Of a stretch of DNA of 50,797 nt, positions 33,165 through 42,269 are shown piece by piece. The DNA comes from Terriglobales bacterium (GTDB lineage: Bacteria > Acidobacteriota > Terriglobia > Terriglobales > Acidobacteriaceae). Both the position numbers and the translations under genes were made by a program. Under the pieces are notes generated by a model, which made no database searches, was not told where the DNA came from, and saw only the letters and a program-made list of their open reading frames with translations. The stretch spans positions 1-50,797 of the forward strand of contig JAICXB010000031.1 in assembly GCA_025980765.1 (NCBI GenBank), written 5' to 3'. How positions within the stretch are numbered: the stretch's first letter is position 1; each line of letters opens with the position of its first letter.

Positions 33165-34511
33165 GTGATTCTGGAGCTGCCTGGAGTCCAGGCGGTGTTT
33201 CGCAGCGAGCCCATGCGACGACTGTTTCAGATGGTCGAGCGGGTTGCGCATCACAATGCGGCCGTGCTGATCATCGGCGAAACCGGAACGGGCAAAGAGC
33301 TCATTGCGCGCGCAGTGCATCATCATTCGCTGCGCTGCGATCTGCCATGGATCGACGTCAACTGCGGCGCCCTTCCCGAGCACCTTGTTGAAAGCGAACT
33401 CTTCGGCTATGAGAAAGGCGCATTCAGCGGCGCCGATGGAGGAAAGCCCGGCTTTTTCGAGTTAGCGCACAAAGGTACGTTGTTTCTGGACGAAGTCGGA
33501 GAGCTCGAGTCCAAGCTGCAAGTGAAGCTGCTGCGCGTTCTCGACGGAGTGCCCTACTATCGCCTGGGTGGAACAAAGAAGGTTACAGTCGACGTCCGGC
33601 TGGTCGCGGCGACTAACAAGGAACTCGATCGTTCGGTACATGAAGGCAAGTTTCGCGGCGATCTTTACCATCGCTTATCGCAGTTCCAACTCCGCGTGCC
33701 GCCGCTGCGCGAGCGCAGGGAAGATATTGCCTTGCTTGCCGAGCACTTCCTCACCAGTATCCATCCCGGCGCGCACCTTTCGCCCGAAGCTGCGGCGAAG
33801 CTGGAAGCCTACCGCTGGCCGGGGAATGTGCGCGAACTGCGCAACGTGATCGTTCGCGCCGGCGCACTGTGCCATGAGCGCAAAATCTGTGTCTCCGACC
33901 TTCCGCCGGAGATCGCATACTATGAGCCACAAACGAGCAGCGCTGCGGCCGCTCCGCAACGGGCATCGAGTTTCCCCTCTCCGCCGCCTGCGAGCGGAGG
34001 AGAACTCCGCGACATCAAGAAACAACGCATTCTCGAAGCGCTGGCACGACACAACGGTCATCAAGGATTGGCGGCGGAAGAGTTGGGAATTTCCCGCCGG
34101 ACGCTAAGCCGGCAGCTGAAACTCATGCGCGAGCAGGGAGAAGAATCGCCCGACAGCCTGGGCCAACTCAGCCATCGGCAGCAACACTATTTCCGCAGCA
34201 TCGTGGAAGTGCCGGTCCAGGTAAGGACGCCGGACGGAGCAGAGTTCACCGCTCAATCATCGAACCTGAGCATAGGCGGAATTGCGCTGGCGGCATTTCC
34301 CGCCGAAGGCCAGCAGTCCGGAAATGTGCAACTGCGCTTCCTCCTGCCCGGCGCGCAAATGGAAATTACTACCCAGGCAATGGTCGCCTGGCGTACTCGC
34401 GACGGCCGCGCCGGCCTGCAATTCGCAGAAATGGAAGAGCGCGACGCGACCGAACTCAAACGCTGGATTCTCCAGCGGCAATTCGAAGAAGGCTGGACGG
34501 CGCTGAAGTAG
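33165..34511 (+). CDS. Sigma-54-dependent activator (AAA+, Fis HTH) with C-terminal PilZ-like domain
   Basis: 448 residues. AAA+ domain from residue ~20: Walker [26 protein letters not shown] (the sigma-54 contact loop GAFTGA reads GAFSGA), Walker [11 protein letters not shown], arginine-finger region [13 protein letters not shown] and [12 protein letters not shown] Fis-type helix-turn-helix follows ([18 protein letters not shown]). The last ~110 residues resemble Pil[11 protein letters not shown] is kept but the RxxxR cyclic-di-GMP arm is not clear. No N-terminal receiver domain. It starts at GTG 33165; no earlier start exists in frame. It is divergent from a cyclic-di-GMP enzyme, which suits a PilZ-type sensor. 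Confidence 0.92.
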   Translation: MILELPGVQAVFRSEPMRRLFQMVERVAHHNAAVLIIGETGTGKELIARAVHHHSLRCDLPWIDVNCGALPEHLVESELFGYEKGAFSGADGGKPGFFELAHKGTLFLDEVGELESKLQVKLLRVLDGVPYYRLGGTKKVTVDVRLVAATNKELDRSVHEGKFRGDLYHRLSQFQLRVPPLRERREDIALLAEHFLTSIHPGAHLSPEAAAKLEAYRWPGNVRELRNVIVRAGALCHERKICVSDLPPEIAYYEPQTSSAAAAPQRASSFPSPPPASGGELRDIKKQRILEALARHNGHQGLAAEELGISRRTLSRQLKLMREQGEESPDSLGQLSHRQQHYFRSIVEVPVQVRTPDGAEFTAQSSNLSIGGIALAAFPAEGQQSGNVQLRFLLPGAQMEITTQAMVAWRTRDGRAGLQFAEMEERDATELKRWILQRQFEEGWTALK

Positions 34512-34928
34512 GCAGTCGGCACTCAAAGTAATTACCTCGTGGCGCGAGCCGTCTAGTTGATTGTCATCCGAGGACGAGTAATCAACTCCGCGCAGCGGAG
34601 TTGATGGGGAGGACGAAGGACCTCTACAAATGCGTAGGTCCCCTGTGCAGATTGCGACTCTTCGGCCAACGATCGTGGTTGAGGAGCCCCGCAACCAGCT
34701 ATTTTGTTGTTCCCATCGCAGGGGATCCTTCGGCCGCTACGCGGCACTCAGGAGACAGAGATCGGTTTGTCTATTCGCATTCCAATGCACGAATGTGGGT
34801 CAGGTTACTCACGGTCATTGACCGAAGGTAACTGCCCGCCTGCCTCTCCCGTATTGACCCGTGTACAGTTGGGGACTACCTTGTTAGTCGCTCCCGCTAG
34901 TTCCCCTCACTAGCCCTTCGTCTAACCC
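34512..34928. other. Intergenic stretch with one hairpin
   Basis: About 415 bases between two sigma-54 activator genes. A perfect hairpin CAACTCCGC-GCA-GCGGAGTTG lies at 34583-34603, within a GTCATCCGAGGACGAG-type repeat. Open frames here look spurious. I see no gene. Confidence 0.55.
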
Positions 34929-35873
34929 TTGTCAATCGTGTCCAATCCGCCGAAAGCGGGCTCGCTTCCCATTGTGTGCAGCCCTGCTCTGGCTGCGGTC
35001 ATGAGCATGGCCGAGCGGGTGGCCCGCACCGGTGCTTCGATCCTCATCACCGGCGAGACCGGCAGCGGCAAGGAGATTGTCGCCCGCGCCATTCATCAGC
35101 AATCGTTGCGCTGCAGTAAGCCCTGGGTAGATGTGAACTGCGCTGCATTGCCTGAGCATCTGGTCGAGAGCGAGCTTTTTGGATACGAAAAAGGCGCGTT
35201 CAGCGGCGCGGATGCGCAGAAGCCGGGCTTCTTCGAACTCGCCGATGGGGGCACCATGTTCCTGGACGAAGTGGGCGAGCTCGAGCCTCGGACTCAGGTG
35301 AAGTTGCTGCGTGTATTGGACGGCGCGCCTTACTACCGCGTGGGAGGACAAAAGAAGGTTGCCGTCGATGTGAGAGTGATCGCGGCGACTAGTCGCGATC
35401 TGGAGAACTCCGTTACTCGCGGGAACTTTCGCAACGATCTGTACCATCGCTTGAATCAGGTGCACCTTCGGGTTCCGCCCTTGCGCGAGCGCAAGGAAGA
35501 CATCATTCCCTTAGCCAACTTCTTTCTTCACGAGACCTATCCGCACATCAACTTTTCCGAAGAGGCCAAAGCCACGCTGCTGCAGTACTGCTGGAGTGGG
35601 AATGTCCGCGAATTGCGGAACGTGGTGCTCACTGCCGCGGTGTTCTGCCTGGGAGAAACCATCACCGTGCATGAGTTGCCGGCAAACATTCAGCAAGCGC
35701 GTCCCAGACCGGCTTCGCTGGCCTCTACCGAACCGCTGCAGAAAATGGAACAGGACCTGATCCTGGAAACGCTAAAAGGAACCGCAGGACACCAGCAGAA
35801 AGCTGCGCGCATCCTCGGCATCTCGCGCCGCACCCTCAGCCGCAAGCTGCGTGCCTATTCCCTTCACCGGTAA
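34929..35873 (+). CDS. Second sigma-54-dependent activator (AAA+, Fis HTH), no sensor domain
   Basis: 314 residues, a paralogue of the preceding gene. Walker A GETGSGKEIVARA, contact loop [10 protein letters not shown] (again GAFSGA), Walker [27 protein letters not shown], and a C-terminal helix-turn-helix [20 protein letters not shown]. It has neither a receiver domain nor the PilZ-like tail, so control must be by partner, expression level or small ligand. It starts at TTG 34929 or GTG 34938. Identity with the upstream gene over the AAA+ part is high, so tandem duplication is likely. Confidence 0.91.
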   Translation: MSIVSNPPKAGSLPIVCSPALAAVMSMAERVARTGASILITGETGSGKEIVARAIHQQSLRCSKPWVDVNCAALPEHLVESELFGYEKGAFSGADAQKPGFFELADGGTMFLDEVGELEPRTQVKLLRVLDGAPYYRVGGQKKVAVDVRVIAATSRDLENSVTRGNFRNDLYHRLNQVHLRVPPLRERKEDIIPLANFFLHETYPHINFSEEAKATLLQYCWSGNVRELRNVVLTAAVFCLGETITVHELPANIQQARPRPASLASTEPLQKMEQDLILETLKGTAGHQQKAARILGISRRTLSRKLRAYSLHR

Positions 35874-35993
35874 ATGCCTCACCGGCCGAGTTACTTCCAG
35901 ATGTCCCTCCACGCCAATAACGCTGGACTAGCACATGTCTGGCTGTCACTATTTGCAAGTAACAGCCATTTAAGCCTAGCGGAATGACATTGA

Positions 35994-36089
35994 AATTGTC
36001 ATCCCGAAGCGAAGCGAGGGATCTGCTTTTGCGAATGCTCTCGAAACAGCAGATTCCTCGCGCCAAAAATCGCGCTCGGAATGACAATC
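35994..36089 (-). repeat. Dispersed palindromic element, copy B
   Basis: About 96 bases, the inverted counterpart of 1881-1971: it starts ATTGTCATCCCGAAGCGAAG and ends CGGAATGACAAT. The ends are inverted repeats and both copies share GCAGATCCCTCGC near one end. Non-coding, between the second activator and the transporter operon. Confidence 0.8.
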
Positions 36090-36134
36090 ACATGGGTCAA
36101 CCACTCCCAAGCTGATGTCGGCGGAGCCTTGTGA

Positions 36135-37001
36135 ATGACACTACGTGCCATCGGACGGCAGCTTATAACGATTGTTCTGGTCGCACTTTTTGGCGGCCTG
36201 CTCGGGGCTCTGCTCGTCCGCCTCGCGCCCGGTTTTGGAACTCACGACGAGGACCTCAGCACTCAGCTTAGCGCCGCAAGCCGGCAAGCGGTGCATGCTC
36301 AGGACGAAGCTGAACGCCATGTCTTCACGTACTACCTTCATTACCTCGGCGGACTTGTCCACGGCGATTTCGGCTACTCTCGGTCCCTGGATCGTCCCAT
36401 TTCAGAACTGTTACGCGATCGCGCGCCGGAAACACTGCGGTCCATCGGGACCGGCGTTTGCGGCGGGTGGCTGTTGGGACTCGCGCTGGCCCTGCCGGCA
36501 ACCTGGAAGCGCTCGCCCGCATACAGCACACTGGCGACGCTGATCACCGGCGTTTTTTTGTGCATTCCTTCGGCGGTGCTGGCGCTGCTTTTTTTGGTCG
36601 TCGGATCTCCAGGACGAATTGCGATTGCCCTGATCGTCTTTCCCAAAGTCTTTCGCTTTTCACGTAACCTGCTGCTCAAAACTTACGCGATGCCGCACAT
36701 TTTGACGGCGAAGGCCAGAGGCCTGGGTGGACTGCGAATTTTGTGCTGGCACGTTTTCCCCAATCTTGCCGGACCGATGCTGGCCCTTGCAGGCGTGACG
36801 GTGAGCATGGCGTTGGGAGCGGCGATCCCGGTGGAAGTTGTTTGCGATTATCCCGGGATTGGCCAACTCGCATGGAAGGCCGCGCTGGCCCGCGACGTTC
36901 CCCTGCTCGTCAACCTCACACTGATCATTGCTGTGATAACGGTGGTTGCAAATTCCTTTGCTGACCTGCTGGCTCCAGCGGCCACTCGAGATCTGATATG
37001 A
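36135..37001 (+). CDS. Peptide/nickel-type ABC transporter permease (DppB/OppB-like)
   Basis: 288 residues, inner membrane, about six helices. It begins RQLITIVLVALFGGLLGALLV and has GDFGYSRSLDRPISELL, the periplasmic lead typical of DppB, and the EAA-like cytoplasmic loop (HILTAKARGLGGLRILCWHV) that contacts the ATPase. It is somewhat shorter than DppB of E. coli (339). First of a four-gene operon with DppC-like, binding protein and ATPase; the next gene overlaps by ATGA. Substrate is a short peptide or similar solute by family. Confidence 0.9.
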   Translation: MTLRAIGRQLITIVLVALFGGLLGALLVRLAPGFGTHDEDLSTQLSAASRQAVHAQDEAERHVFTYYLHYLGGLVHGDFGYSRSLDRPISELLRDRAPETLRSIGTGVCGGWLLGLALALPATWKRSPAYSTLATLITGVFLCIPSAVLALLFLVVGSPGRIAIALIVFPKVFRFSRNLLLKTYAMPHILTAKARGLGGLRILCWHVFPNLAGPMLALAGVTVSMALGAAIPVEVVCDYPGIGQLAWKAALARDVPLLVNLTLIIAVITVVANSFADLLAPAATRDLI

Positions 37002-37801
37002 AACGAGTGCGCTGGATTGCAATCGGACTGCTGGGTTTGGTTTTTCTGGGCGCATTGGGAGCGAGCTTCATCGCGCCCGCTTCTTACGAAAAGCAATTTC
37101 GCGAGGACCCCGATCATCCGCCTTCACGGCAATATCCTCTGGGCACCGACGATCTTGGGCGCGATCGCCTTTCTCGGCTTCTTTACGGCATGCGCATCTC
37201 GCTGCTGCTCGCACCGGCTGCGGCCCTGATTGCGACTCTCCTCGCGGCCATTATCGGCGGGGCCGGCGCTTATGCCGGCGGAATGTGGGACCAGTTCACG
37301 CGCGCCTTCATCGATCTGTTTCTCAGCTTGCCTTGGCTCTTCCTATTGCTGACCGTACGCGCGGTGTTGCCGCTAAACATTCCCGCTGTCGCCTCGGTGG
37401 CGATCACGTTTGTATTGCTGGGAACGCTGGGTTGGGCAGCTTCGGCCCGCGTGGTTTCGGCGGCGGTGCGGGAAATGCGCAATTCTGAGTTCGTTCTCCA
37501 GGCGCGCGCGGCTGGATGCGGGCGCTGGCGTTTGCTCTTCGCTCATGTGCTTCCAAACGTGCGTCCCATCTTGCTGGCGCAATTCTGGATTTCGGTGCCG
37601 CTGTTCATATTGACCGAAGCCAATTTGGGAATGCTCGGACTGGGTGTTACTGAGCCTTTGCCGTCATGGGGAAATTTGCTGCGCGAGCTGGAAAATTATT
37701 CGGCTTTTGCCAGCAGCCCGTGGTTGTGGGCGCCGTTGGTTTCTTTATTTGTGGTGGTGAGTCTGTTTCAGTTTGCTTTGGGCGAGGGGGAGTACGCGTG
37801 A
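36998..37801 (+). CDS. Peptide/nickel-type ABC transporter permease (DppC/OppC-like)
   Basis: 267 residues, inner membrane. Opens RWIAIGLLGLVFLGALGASF, then HPPSRQYPLGTDDLGRDRLS, the conserved DppC lead-in, five further helices, and an EAA-type loop FVLQARAAGCGRWRLLFAHV. The helix GMLGLGVTEPLPSWGNLL is typical of DppC C-termini. It overlaps the upstream permease (ATGA) and the downstream binding protein (GTGA), so all are translated together. It forms a heterodimer channel with the DppB-like protein. Confidence 0.92.
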   Translation: MKRVRWIAIGLLGLVFLGALGASFIAPASYEKQFREDPDHPPSRQYPLGTDDLGRDRLSRLLYGMRISLLLAPAAALIATLLAAIIGGAGAYAGGMWDQFTRAFIDLFLSLPWLFLLLTVRAVLPLNIPAVASVAITFVLLGTLGWAASARVVSAAVREMRNSEFVLQARAAGCGRWRLLFAHVLPNVRPILLAQFWISVPLFILTEANLGMLGLGVTEPLPSWGNLLRELENYSAFASSPWLWAPLVSLFVVVSLFQFALGEGEYA

Positions 37802-39417
37802 TACGGCTTGCTCACGCAATTTACGGTCTACTTGTTTTTCTTTTGGCGCTCCCCCTTTGGTCGCAGAGCGGGGGAGAATTGCATTTCACTATCAAGTCGG
37901 ATCCGAAAACCACGAACCCGCTGCTGGTGGAAGATGATTCTTCGGAGATCGTACGCTATCTCACCGGTGGGGTGCTGATCCGCGTCAATCGCAAAACCCA
38001 GGAGAACCAGCCCGAACTGGCGACCTCGTGGAAGGTCACCGAGAACGGACGCCGCATCACGTTCAAGCTTCGCCAGGGCATTCAGTTCTCCGACGGCTCG
38101 CCCTTCACGTCCGATGACGTGGTGGCCACCATCACGGCATTGATGGATCCGAAGCTGCATTCGTCCACCGGAGACGCATTCCGCGCAGGCTCAGGAAAAG
38201 TTCTGGCTCAAACGCAGGGGAAATATGCGGCGACAGTCCTGTTTCCGCAGCCGATCGCCGGACTCGAACGCCTGTTTGACCAGGTTGCCATTTCTCCGGC
38301 GCGCATGGCGGGAAAAGCTGACGCTAGCACCGTGCTGGGGCCATTCATGGTGACGGAGCAAAAGGCGGGCGAGTATGTTCTGCTCAGGCGCAACCCACAT
38401 TATTGGAAGAAGGACAGCGCGGGTCATGCGCTTCCCTATCTCGACGCGGTGCGGCTGTACATTATGCAGAACCGGGACACGGAGCTGCTGCGCTTTCGTC
38501 GCGGCGACATTGACGTAATCAACAACCTGTCCCCGGATCTTTATGAGCAACTCCATGCCCAGGATGCGTCGGCTGCACGCGACCTCGGTCCGTCAGCAGA
38601 GTCGGAGGAACTTTGGTTTAATCAGGTCGCCAGGTCTCCCCTCCCCGAATATAAGAAGGCCTGGTTTCGTTCTGAGAATTTTCGGCGGGCGATCTCGATG
38701 TCCATCAATCGCGCGGATCTGGCCCGGGTAGCCTTTCGCGGACATGCAACGCCTTCTGTCGGACTGCTCAGTCCAGCCAACAAGTTTTGGTTCGATCAGT
38801 CGCTAAAACCTCAGGGTTACGACCCGAAAGGAGCGCTCGAACTGCTGCAACAGGACGGGTTTCATAAAGACGGCGAGGTGCTGAAGGACAAAGCCGGCAA
38901 TGCGGTTGTATTTTCTCTGATTACCAATTCGGGAAACAAGCCCCGCGAACGAATGGGAAGCCTGATGCAGCAGGATCTGGCCCAGATTGGAATCAAGCTG
39001 AATTTCGTGCCGCTGGACTTTCCCTCGATTATCGAGCGCATTACCAGAACGTTTGACTATGAAGCCTGCATGCTGGGCCTGACGAATGTCGATCTCGATC
39101 CTGACGGACAGATGAACGTGTGGCTCAGCTCGTCGGACCTGCATCAATGGAACCCCGCGCAGAAGACGCCGGAGACTCCCTGGGAGAAGAACATTGACAA
39201 GCTGATGCATGCGCAGGCTTCCACCCTCGATCGCAACAAACGCAGGGCGGAGTTCGACAAGGTTCAGGAGATTGTAGCCGCGGAAAATCCGATGCTGTAT
39301 CTGGTGGACAAGAATGCCCTAGTGGCGGTCTCATCGCGGGTCAAGGGCGCCGATCCGGTAGTGCTGACGCCGCAGACATTTTGGAATGTCGAGTATCTTT
39401 CCCTGAACAGGAACTGA
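37798..39417 (+). CDS. Peptide-type ABC transporter substrate-binding protein (SBP family 5)
   Basis: 539 residues from GTG 37798, which overlaps the permease stop (GTGA). Signal peptide IRLAHAIYGLLVFLLALPLWSQ. Mature part: FTIKSDPKTTNPLLVEDDSS, ITFKLRQGIQFSDGSPFTSD and the RRNPHYWKK region are family 5 marks; EDIVNNLSPD-like and FRRAISMSINRADLARVAF follow. It captures solute in the periplasm for the adjoining permeases. A frame open from 37666 is not used because it reads into the permease gene. Confidence 0.92.
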   Translation: MIRLAHAIYGLLVFLLALPLWSQSGGELHFTIKSDPKTTNPLLVEDDSSEIVRYLTGGVLIRVNRKTQENQPELATSWKVTENGRRITFKLRQGIQFSDGSPFTSDDVVATITALMDPKLHSSTGDAFRAGSGKVLAQTQGKYAATVLFPQPIAGLERLFDQVAISPARMAGKADASTVLGPFMVTEQKAGEYVLLRRNPHYWKKDSAGHALPYLDAVRLYIMQNRDTELLRFRRGDIDVINNLSPDLYEQLHAQDASAARDLGPSAESEELWFNQVARSPLPEYKKAWFRSENFRRAISMSINRADLARVAFRGHATPSVGLLSPANKFWFDQSLKPQGYDPKGALELLQQDGFHKDGEVLKDKAGNAVVFSLITNSGNKPRERMGSLMQQDLAQIGIKLNFVPLDFPSIIERITRTFDYEACMLGLTNVDLDPDGQMNVWLSSSDLHQWNPAQKTPETPWEKNIDKLMHAQASTLDRNKRRAEFDKVQEIVAAENPMLYLVDKNALVAVSSRVKGADPVVLTPQTFWNVEYLSLNRN

Positions 39418-39419
39418 CG

Positions 39420-40223
39420 ATGCAGGAAGCGCTTCTCTCGATCTCGATTTCAGCCGACTACTCCGGCAAACCCGGCGTGTTGCGCGATCTCCGGCTGGAA
39501 ATGGCCCCCGGCGAAATTCTCGGGCTCGTTGGTGAGAGCGGCTCCGGAAAAAGTACGCTGGCGCTGTCCATTCTGCGACTGCTCGATCTCAAAGGCGGCA
39601 AAACTTCAGGGAGCGTTCGCCTGAATGGCCGCGAGCTGATGGAGCTAAGCGAAGCGGAAATGCGCGCCATTCGCGGACGCGACATTGGCCTGGTGCTGCA
39701 AAGTCCGATGTCGTCGCTGAATCCCGCGCTCAAGATCGGCACGCAAATGCATGAAGCCTGGCGCGCCCATCGTCCCGGCAGCCGCAAGGAATGCACGCCG
39801 CGATTTCTCGATCTGCTGCGCAGCCTCAACCTGGATGTGGATGAAAAATTCCTGAAGCGCAAGCCGGCGCAACTCAGCGTTGGGCAAGCGCAGCGCGTGC
39901 TTATCGCAATCGCAGTGTTGCACAAACCGCCGCTGCTGCTGGCCGACGAATGCACCAGCGCGCTGGATTTGATCACGCAGAAAGAAGTCTTGAATATTTT
40001 CAGGCAACTGAGCCAGGAGATGGGCACCGGCATTCTCTTCATCTCCCACGATCTCTTGGCGGTTTCCTCGCTATGCCACCGAATTGCGATTTTGCGCCAC
40101 GGAGAACTGGTGGAGGTCGGGCCAACGCATGAGATCCTCAGCCGTCCAGTGCATCCTTACACGCGAGAATTGGTCAGTGCACTGCCAGTCTTAAACGCCT
40201 TGACGATTGACTCATCAATATGA
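39420..40223 (+). CDS. Peptide-type ABC transporter ATPase (DppD/OppD-like)
   Basis: 267 residues from ATG 39420, two bases after the binding protein stop. Walker A GLVGESGSGKSTL, Q-loop VLQSPMSSLNP, ABC signature LSVGQAQR (usual LSGGQ), Walker B LLLADECTSALD (Cys where Pro is usual), switch His in ISHDLLAV. The C-terminal RPVHPYTRELVSAL is the OppD/DppD tail. Peptide transporters usually have two ATPases (D and F); only one is here, so it may form a homodimer or pair with a distant partner. Confidence 0.91.
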   Translation: MQEALLSISISADYSGKPGVLRDLRLEMAPGEILGLVGESGSGKSTLALSILRLLDLKGGKTSGSVRLNGRELMELSEAEMRAIRGRDIGLVLQSPMSSLNPALKIGTQMHEAWRAHRPGSRKECTPRFLDLLRSLNLDVDEKFLKRKPAQLSVGQAQRVLIAIAVLHKPPLLLADECTSALDLITQKEVLNIFRQLSQEMGTGILFISHDLLAVSSLCHRIAILRHGELVEVGPTHEILSRPVHPYTRELVSALPVLNALTIDSSI

Positions 40224-40241
40224 GTCAACTAGACTCCTGAC

Positions 40242-40499
40242 ATGTCTAAGCGGCTGCAAGTTATTCTCCAGGATCCCGAATACCGCGATATTCAGCGGAT
40301 AGCGCGTTCGCGACGAATGTCGATTGCGGAATGGGTGCGCCAGGCGCTCTCTCATGCCCGACGACAAGAACCCGGGGGGGATGTTTCCAAAAAACTCGCG
40401 GCCGTCCGCGCCGCTGCACGGCATAATTTTCCGACCGGCGATATTGACCAGATGCTGGGGGAAATCGAGAGCGGGTATAACTCCGGAATGAAGCCGTGA
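40242..40499 (+). CDS. Ribbon-helix-helix antitoxin of a VapBC-type pair
   Basis: 85 residues. [19 protein letters not shown] and [17 protein letters not shown] make the ribbon-helix-helix that binds the operator. The C-terminal tail ([18 protein letters not shown]) probably wraps the toxin. The toxin gene follows, overlapping by GTGA, the typical antitoxin-first order. It is unrelated in sequence to the PSK-type antitoxin at 8452-8706. It begins 18 bases after the ABC ATPase gene, so it may be partly read from that operon. Confidence 0.88.
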   Translation: MSKRLQVILQDPEYRDIQRIARSRRMSIAEWVRQALSHARRQEPGGDVSKKLAAVRAAARHNFPTGDIDQMLGEIESGYNSGMKP

Positions 40500-40891
40500 C
40501 CTTCGTGGACTCCAATATCCCCATGTACCTTGTAGGGAGTGATCATCCGCACAAGGCTGACGCCCAGCGGCTGCTTGAAAGACTGATTAGCGAAGGCCAG
40601 CGTCTGGTCACTGACGCCGAGGCGCTGCAGGAAATTCTGCATCGCTACACCGCAGTCAACCGTCACGATTCAATTCAACCAGCCTTCGATGCCATGTTGG
40701 CCGTGGTCGATGAGGTGTTGACCATTGATAAAGCCACAGTACAGAAAGCCAAGGAAATCATTCTGGGCCGTCGTCGCATATCGGCACGCGACGCAGTACA
40801 TCTTGCAGTTATGGGTCAGCACAAAATCGAGCGGATCTTGAGTTTTGATTCTGGTCTTGACGAGTTTCCTGGCATCACGCGCATCTCCTAA
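40496..40891 (+). CDS. vapC: VapC-type PIN-domain toxin
   Basis: 131 residues from GTG 40496. A PIN ribonuclease with the acidic residues intact: [32 protein letters not shown] and [13 protein letters not shown]. In known systems it cleaves tRNA or rRNA and stops growth when the antitoxin decays. In contrast to the PIN gene at 8052-8449 it has no frameshift. The target is not predictable. Confidence 0.92.
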   Translation: MTFVDSNIPMYLVGSDHPHKADAQRLLERLISEGQRLVTDAEALQEILHRYTAVNRHDSIQPAFDAMLAVVDEVLTIDKATVQKAKEIILGRRRISARDAVHLAVMGQHKIERILSFDSGLDEFPGITRIS

Positions 40892-41016
40892 GCTACGAGT
40901 GTCTCATCCTATCTCCTGGCAAAATTGCGAGCGATTCGGATCCTCCGAAGAATTTCACTCGTTCTGCGCGCATTCTCATCTCCGCCGGCGAAGCCTCGGG
41001 CGAGAACTACGGCGCG

Positions 41017-42099
41017 ATGCTGATTCCCGAATTGCGTAAGCTGCTCGGAGATGGCACGCAGTTTTTCGGAGTTGGTGGTGAGCGCATGCGGTCCGCCGGC
41101 TGCGAGATCGTCGTCGATTCGGCAAAAGTGGCGGCGGTCGGAATCACCGAGGTCATCAAGCATATCGCGACCATTTATCGCGAGTTCTTTCGCATGGTGT
41201 CTCGCGCGCGCGAGCGGCGTCCGGATCTCGCCATCCTGATCGACTGTCCTGACTTCAATTTGCGACTGGCGCAGAAGCTGCATGGGCTCGGTGTGCCGGT
41301 GGTTTACTTCGTGTCTCCCCAGCTCTGGGCGTGGAAGCAGAGGCGCATCCGGCGGGTGAAGAGCTTTGTCGACCGCATGCTGGTGATTTTCCCTTTCGAG
41401 GAACGCTACTACCGGGAACGCGGAGTAGCAGCGGAATACGTGGGGCATCCGTTGGCCGACCTCTCACTCCCCTCGGTTGCGCGTGAGAGCTTTGCGCAGG
41501 AGCACCGGCTGGACCCGGCGAAGCAGTGGATTGCTCTGCTCCCAGGAAGCCGCCGGAAGGAACTACTGCTTAATTTGCCAGTCATGCTCGAAGCTGCAAA
41601 GCAGCTCGATGAAGAATATGAATACCTGCTGCCGGTTGCTACCACGCTGTCGCCGGAGTGGGTTGCACAGCAAACTTCCGGCAGCCGCGTTCATCTGGTC
41701 GATGATGTTCGCGCCGCTCTCCTGCATTCGCGAGCTGCTGTGGTCGCCAGCGGCACCGCAACGGTGGAAGCGGGACTGATCGGAACACCCTTCGTAATCG
41801 TGTACCGCGTGAGCCGGCTCACTTATGAAATCGGGCGCCGCCTGGTGAAGGTGAAGAATTATGGGATGATCAACCTGATTGCAGAACGCGAGATCGTTCC
41901 AGAGCTGATCCAGAACGACTTCACCGCGGAAAATGTAGTCAGTCACTTGCGCCGATTAATCCCAGAGGGAAACGCCCGGGCGGAGATGCTGCACAACCTG
42001 CGGCAGGCAGGGGAGAAGTTGCACTCGGTCCCAACCTTCGCGGGCCGAACTGCCATTGAGCGCGCGGCCCAGGCTGCAGCCGAACTCGTCAGCAGGTAA
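41017..42099 (+). CDS. lpxB: Lipid-A-disaccharide synthase
   Basis: Joins UDP-2,3-diacylglucosamine and lipid X in lipid A synthesis, at the inner membrane. Motifs: FFGVGGERMRSAGCEIV, GITEVIKHI, DLAILIDCPDFNLRLA, VYFVSPQLWAWKQRRI, IALLPGSRRKEL and VASGTATVEAGLIGTPFVIVYRV. The family N-terminus ISAGEASGE is encoded in the same frame upstream of ATG 41017 (from about 40978), but no ATG, GTG or TTG exists in frame between the TGA at 40858 and 41017. The real start is therefore either a rare codon (ATT 40924 or 40972) or hidden by a frameshift. 360 residues from 41017 is slightly short. Confidence 0.92.
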   Translation: MLIPELRKLLGDGTQFFGVGGERMRSAGCEIVVDSAKVAAVGITEVIKHIATIYREFFRMVSRARERRPDLAILIDCPDFNLRLAQKLHGLGVPVVYFVSPQLWAWKQRRIRRVKSFVDRMLVIFPFEERYYRERGVAAEYVGHPLADLSLPSVARESFAQEHRLDPAKQWIALLPGSRRKELLLNLPVMLEAAKQLDEEYEYLLPVATTLSPEWVAQQTSGSRVHLVDDVRAALLHSRAAVVASGTATVEAGLIGTPFVIVYRVSRLTYEIGRRLVKVKNYGMINLIAEREIVPELIQNDFTAENVVSHLRRLIPEGNARAEMLHNLRQAGEKLHSVPTFAGRTAIERAAQAAAELVSR

Positions 42100-42269
42100 A
42101 CTATTTATGCGTCTCGTTCGTTATTAAAATAGAGATGAGAATTGCCGTTCCGGTGCGGGGCCCCCGCTTGACCTGTTCTCCACGTCGAGCCTGGCTTGTG
42201 AGAGCAATAAATCAGCATCTATCCTGGTTTCCCGTTGCATCCTAGAAAAGCGGCTACTCTGGAGCACGA

